NCBI GenBank assembly: GCA_964628285.1
Contig: CAZVNP010000093.1
Span: forward strand, 1-6,790
Origin: JAPLDP01 sp964628285
GTDB taxonomy: Bacteria > Bacteroidota > Bacteroidia > Bacteroidales > JAGONC01
Direction: 5' to 3'
DNA length: 6,790 nt
Part shown: positions 4,319 to 6,790 of the stretch, piece after piece
Layout of the letters: the number at the start of each line of letters is the position of its first letter
Position numbering within the stretch: the stretch's first letter is position 1
Program-made: the position numbers and the translations under genes
The notes under the pieces: generated by a model
Told to the model about the DNA's origin: nothing
What the model saw: only the letters and a program-made list of their open reading frames with translations
The model's database searches: none

Positions 4319-6790
4319 GTCAAGCCCACCCGAAGCCAGATCGAACGATTCAAAGCCGGCCTCATGGGTCTTCTCGACGGCATAGACGAAAATGAATCGG
4401 AAGAACATAACAAAAACGACCTGGGTGATTTCTTAAAAGCCACCTTTTACCAGCCTCAGTTTTATATCAACACGAGAGGCCGTTACGACCTGGTGATCCA
4501 TAACGGGCAGGATTCGCGGAGCACGCCTGGCGTCATAATCGAAGTGAAGAAGCCAGGTAACAGGACGGAAATGATCCAGCCGGATAACCTCAATGTAAAG
4601 GCTTTCCATGAACTCATCCTTTATTACCTCCGAGAACGGATCACCAACAACAACCTTGAGATCAGGCACCTGATAGCCACCGATGTCTACCAATGGTACA
4701 TCTTTGACGCCGCTTTCTTTGAGAAGACCTTTACCCAGGATAAGGCTTTTGTCAGGCAGTTCAATGACTTTGAAGCCGGCCGCTTGTCGGGTAACACCAC
4801 CGATTTCTTCTATAGTTCCATTGCCGAATCCTTTGTGGCCGGCATCGCACAGGAAATAGAATTCGCCTGTTTCGATTTCAGGGATTATGACACGGTTCTC
4901 AGGAACGCCGACAAAGCCGATGATTCAAAACTGATTGGATTGTACAAGGTCCTTTCGCCCGAGCATTTATTGAAACTTCCTTTCCTGAACGACAGCAATA
5001 CCCTCGACAAGGGTTTTTATACCGAACTGCTTCACATCATCGGGCTGACGGAAATAAAATCGGGCAGCAAGAAGCTGATCCAACGCAGGAAAGAGGGCGA
5101 CCGTGATGCCGGCTCCTTCATCGAGAACACGATCGTGCAGCTTGACAGCAGAGACAAAATATCGCGGTTGCAAAGACCTTCGCAATATGGTGAGACCCAT
5201 GAAGAACAAGTGTTCAACGTGGCACTCGAGCTGGTTATCACCTGGCTAAACCGAATCCTTTTCCTGAAGCTACTGGAGGCACAGTTGATCCGGTACCACA
5301 GGGACGACCCGGCCTTCGGCTTCTTAAACTGTAGCATGATCGAGGGTTATGATGACCTCGACAACCTCTTTTTCAGGGTCCTCGCCAGGAAAACGGATGA
5401 ACGTGACCCTGACATGGCAAGGTTGTTCAGTAAGGTGCCCTACCTCAACTCGTCCCTGTTCGAGCCGACGGAACTGGAACATGTCACCATCTTCATCAGC
5501 AACCTGCAGGACCATGCCCTGCTGCCAATCTTATCGTCGACCGTGCTGAAAGACAGCACCGGCAAACGACGTAGCGGCAACCTCAATGGATTGAGGTACC
5601 TCTTCGGGTTTCTCGATGCGTATGACTTTGCCGGCGAGGGCTCCGAAGATATCCAGGAAGAGAACAAGACCCTCATCAATGCTTCTGTCCTGGGCCTTAT
5701 CTTTGAAAAACTAAACGGCTATAAGGACGGCTCTTATTTCACGCCCGGCTTCATCACCATGTACATGTGCAGGGAGACGATAAGAAGGGCGGTGGTGGAG
5801 AAGTTTAATGACGCCACCCCTGGCCCCTCCCCATTAAAAAAGGGGAAATACAAAACTCTTACAGATGTGTATAATGCCATCGGAATCGATTTCGACAGGG
5901 GGCAGGCGAATGCCATTGTCAACAGCCTGAAGATCTGCGACCCGGCGGTGGGCTCAGGTCATTTCTTAGTGTCGGCGCTGAACGAGATCATCGCCATCAA
6001 GAGCGAACTGAAGATATTGATGGACAAAGAAGGCAGGGTGCTGCGCGACTATGAGGTGAAGGTGGCCAACGACGAGCTCATCGTGACTTGCGAGGATGGC
6101 TCCCTGTTCGAATACAACCCCGGGAACAACGAAAGCCGGCGGGTGCAGGAAACTCTTTTTCACGAGAAGCAGACCATCATCGAGAATTGCCTGTTTGGCG
6201 TGGATATCAATCCAAATTCGGTGAAGATATGCCGGTTGAGGTTGTGGATAGAGTTGCTGAAGAGCGCGTACTACCTCACCCCCCGGCCCCCTCTCCTGAA
6301 TGGAGAGGGGGAGCTTGAGACGTTGCCCAATATCGATATCAACATCAAATGCGGGAACTCGCTGATATCGCGCTATGCGCTGGATGCGGATATCAGGCAG
6401 GCGCTGAAGAAGAGCCGTTGGAACATCGACAGCTACAGGGCCGCCATCATGACCTATCGCAATGCCACAGGCAAGGAGGAAAAGCGGGCCATGGAGCAGC
6501 TCATCGCCTCTATTAAGAATGATTTCGAGATGGAGGTGGCGGCCAATGACAAACGGGTGATCCTCCTGAAAAAGCTCAACGGCGAACTATACAACCTGAC
6601 CAACCAGACCAGCCTTTTCGATATGACCAAAAAGGAGAAGGACGAATGGACCAGGAAGGTGAAAGATCTGACAACACGCATTCAAAAACTCGAACCTGAA
6701 CTTGAAGAGATCAAGAACAACAGTATCTATGAAAATGCTTTCGAGTGGCGGTTTGAATTCCCCGAAGTGCTCAATGACGACGGTGATTTT
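4265..6790 (+). CDS. Type IIG restriction-modification protein (Eco57I-like), 3' truncated by window
   Basis: One open frame of 842 codons runs off the window edge without a stop. Residues 1-70 are a helical N-terminal domain. RGRYDLVI (71-78) with D75, and IIEVKK (91-96) with E93 and K95, form a PD-ExK nuclease site that should cut DNA. Residues 180-470 are a long, mostly helical linker. KDGSYFTPGFITMYM (487-501) precedes the methyltransferase part. DPAVGSGHF (559-567) is SAM-binding motif I and CLFGVDINPNSVKICRLRLW (642-661) holds the next acidic motif. The sequence ends at FEWRFEFPEVLNDDGDF, normally a short distance before the catalytic NPPY motif, which lies outside along with the target-recognition domain. 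Such enzymes methylate and cleave DNA as a single polypeptide and protect against phage. Two palindromic elements are inserted in frame at about 518-529 and 672-683. The gene is visibly GC-richer than its neighbours. The real 5' end probably lies at 4110. Confidence 0.9.
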   Translation, partial: MILKALSPLQSLIPSYRKVKPTRSQIERFKAGLMGLLDGIDENESEEHNKNDLGDFLKATFYQPQFYINTRGRYDLVIHNGQDSRSTPGVIIEVKKPGNRTEMIQPDNLNVKAFHELILYYLRERITNNNLEIRHLIATDVYQWYIFDAAFFEKTFTQDKAFVRQFNDFEAGRLSGNTTDFFYSSIAESFVAGIAQEIEFACFDFRDYDTVLRNADKADDSKLIGLYKVLSPEHLLKLPFLNDSNTLDKGFYTELLHIIGLTEIKSGSKKLIQRRKEGDRDAGSFIENTIVQLDSRDKISRLQRPSQYGETHEEQVFNVALELVITWLNRILFLKLLEAQLIRYHRDDPAFGFLNCSMIEGYDDLDNLFFRVLARKTDERDPDMARLFSKVPYLNSSLFEPTELEHVTIFISNLQDHALLPILSSTVLKDSTGKRRSGNLNGLRYLFGFLDAYDFAGEGSEDIQEENKTLINASVLGLIFEKLNGYKDGSYFTPGFITMYMCRETIRRAVVEKFNDATPGPSPLKKGKYKTLTDVYNAIGIDFDRGQANAIVNSLKICDPAVGSGHFLVSALNEIIAIKSELKILMDKEGRVLRDYEVKVANDELIVTCEDGSLFEYNPGNNESRRVQETLFHEKQTIIENCLFGVDINPNSVKICRLRLWIELLKSAYYLTPRPPLLNGEGELETLPNIDINIKCGNSLISRYALDADIRQALKKSRWNIDSYRAAIMTYRNATGKEEKRAMEQLIASIKNDFEMEVAANDKRVILLKKLNGELYNLTNQTSLFDMTKKEKDEWTRKVKDLTTRIQKLEPELEEIKNNSIYENAFEWRFEFPEVLNDDGDF
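5816..5850 (+). repeat. Palindromic element inserted in frame, copy 1
   Basis: The DNA starts ACCCCTGGCCCC and contains TCCCC (5828-5832) and GGGGA (5842-5846) around an A-rich loop. It is translated as TPGPSPLKKGKY within the restriction-modification protein (residues 518-529), a Pro/Lys-rich segment out of character with its surroundings, VVEKFNDA before and KTLTDVYNAIG after. It resembles short palindromic elements common between genes in Bacteroidota. The reading frame is preserved. Confidence 0.65.
6278..6313 (+). repeat. Palindromic element inserted in frame, copy 2
   Basis: It starts ACCCCCCGGCCCC, related to copy 1. CCCCCTCTCC (6287-6296) and GGAGAGGGGG (6302-6311) form a perfect 10-bp stem around TGAAT. 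It encodes TPRPPLLNGEGE (residues 672-683) between LWIELLKSAYYL and LETLPNIDINIKCGNSL, a stretch normally conserved in these methyltransferases. The frame stays open, so the element reads through as a peptide insert. Confidence 0.8.

Noticed and set aside
4433..6681. Several minus-strand frames of 60-100 codons and short plus-strand frames within the restriction gene
   Set aside because: They are shadows of the 842-codon plus-strand frame, which carries recognisable nuclease and methyltransferase motifs throughout.

Overview
The window looks like chromosomal accessory DNA from a member of the Bacteroidota, probably a Bacteroidales-type bacterium and probably from a draft or metagenome assembly. 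The basis is the repeated TAnnTTTG (-7) promoter motifs, the lack of clear Shine-Dalgarno sequences, the gene families present, palindromic inserts of a kind often seen in this phylum, and a 100-N scaffold gap. Assignment below phylum is inference.

Layout. Positions 1-963 hold two abutting broken genes. The first is a DsrE-family sulfur-relay-like protein, frameshifted at a run of ten G. The second is a class I SAM-dependent methyltransferase with two in-frame TAA codons near its C-terminus. Positions 964-1178 are non-coding and contain repeat element A with an 8-bp tandem array. Positions 1177-1254 (minus strand) keep only the first 26 codons of an IS110-family transposase. Upstream of that fragment are a large hairpin that covers its start codon and a minus-strand promoter motif. 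Positions 1451-1528 form the fic promoter region, flanked by a 13-bp inverted repeat. An intact class II Fic AMP-transferase follows (1529-2659), then repeat element B. Next is a higB-higA toxin-antitoxin operon (3073-3866) with a palindromic operator next to its promoter, then repeat element C. The right third (4110/4265 to the window end) is one uninterrupted reading frame that runs off the edge. It encodes the N-terminal 842 residues of a type IIG (Eco57I-like) restriction-modification protein with a PD-ExK nuclease, a helical region and the first methyltransferase motifs. The assembly gap lies over its start: the 55 bp on both sides of the N run are identical, so the gap is most likely a failed contig join.

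How it fits together. Fic, HigBA and the type IIG enzyme are three self-contained stress or defence modules, each separated from the next by a copy of the same composite non-coding repeat. The broken genes and IS remnant at the left, the visible rise in GC towards the right, and the direct repeats around the fic and higBA modules suggest a mosaic accessory island built up by successive gains. No single pathway links the genes. The most unusual signals are the repeat-framed modules, two related palindromic elements inserted in frame into the restriction enzyme gene, and the IS110 relic with its start-codon hairpin.
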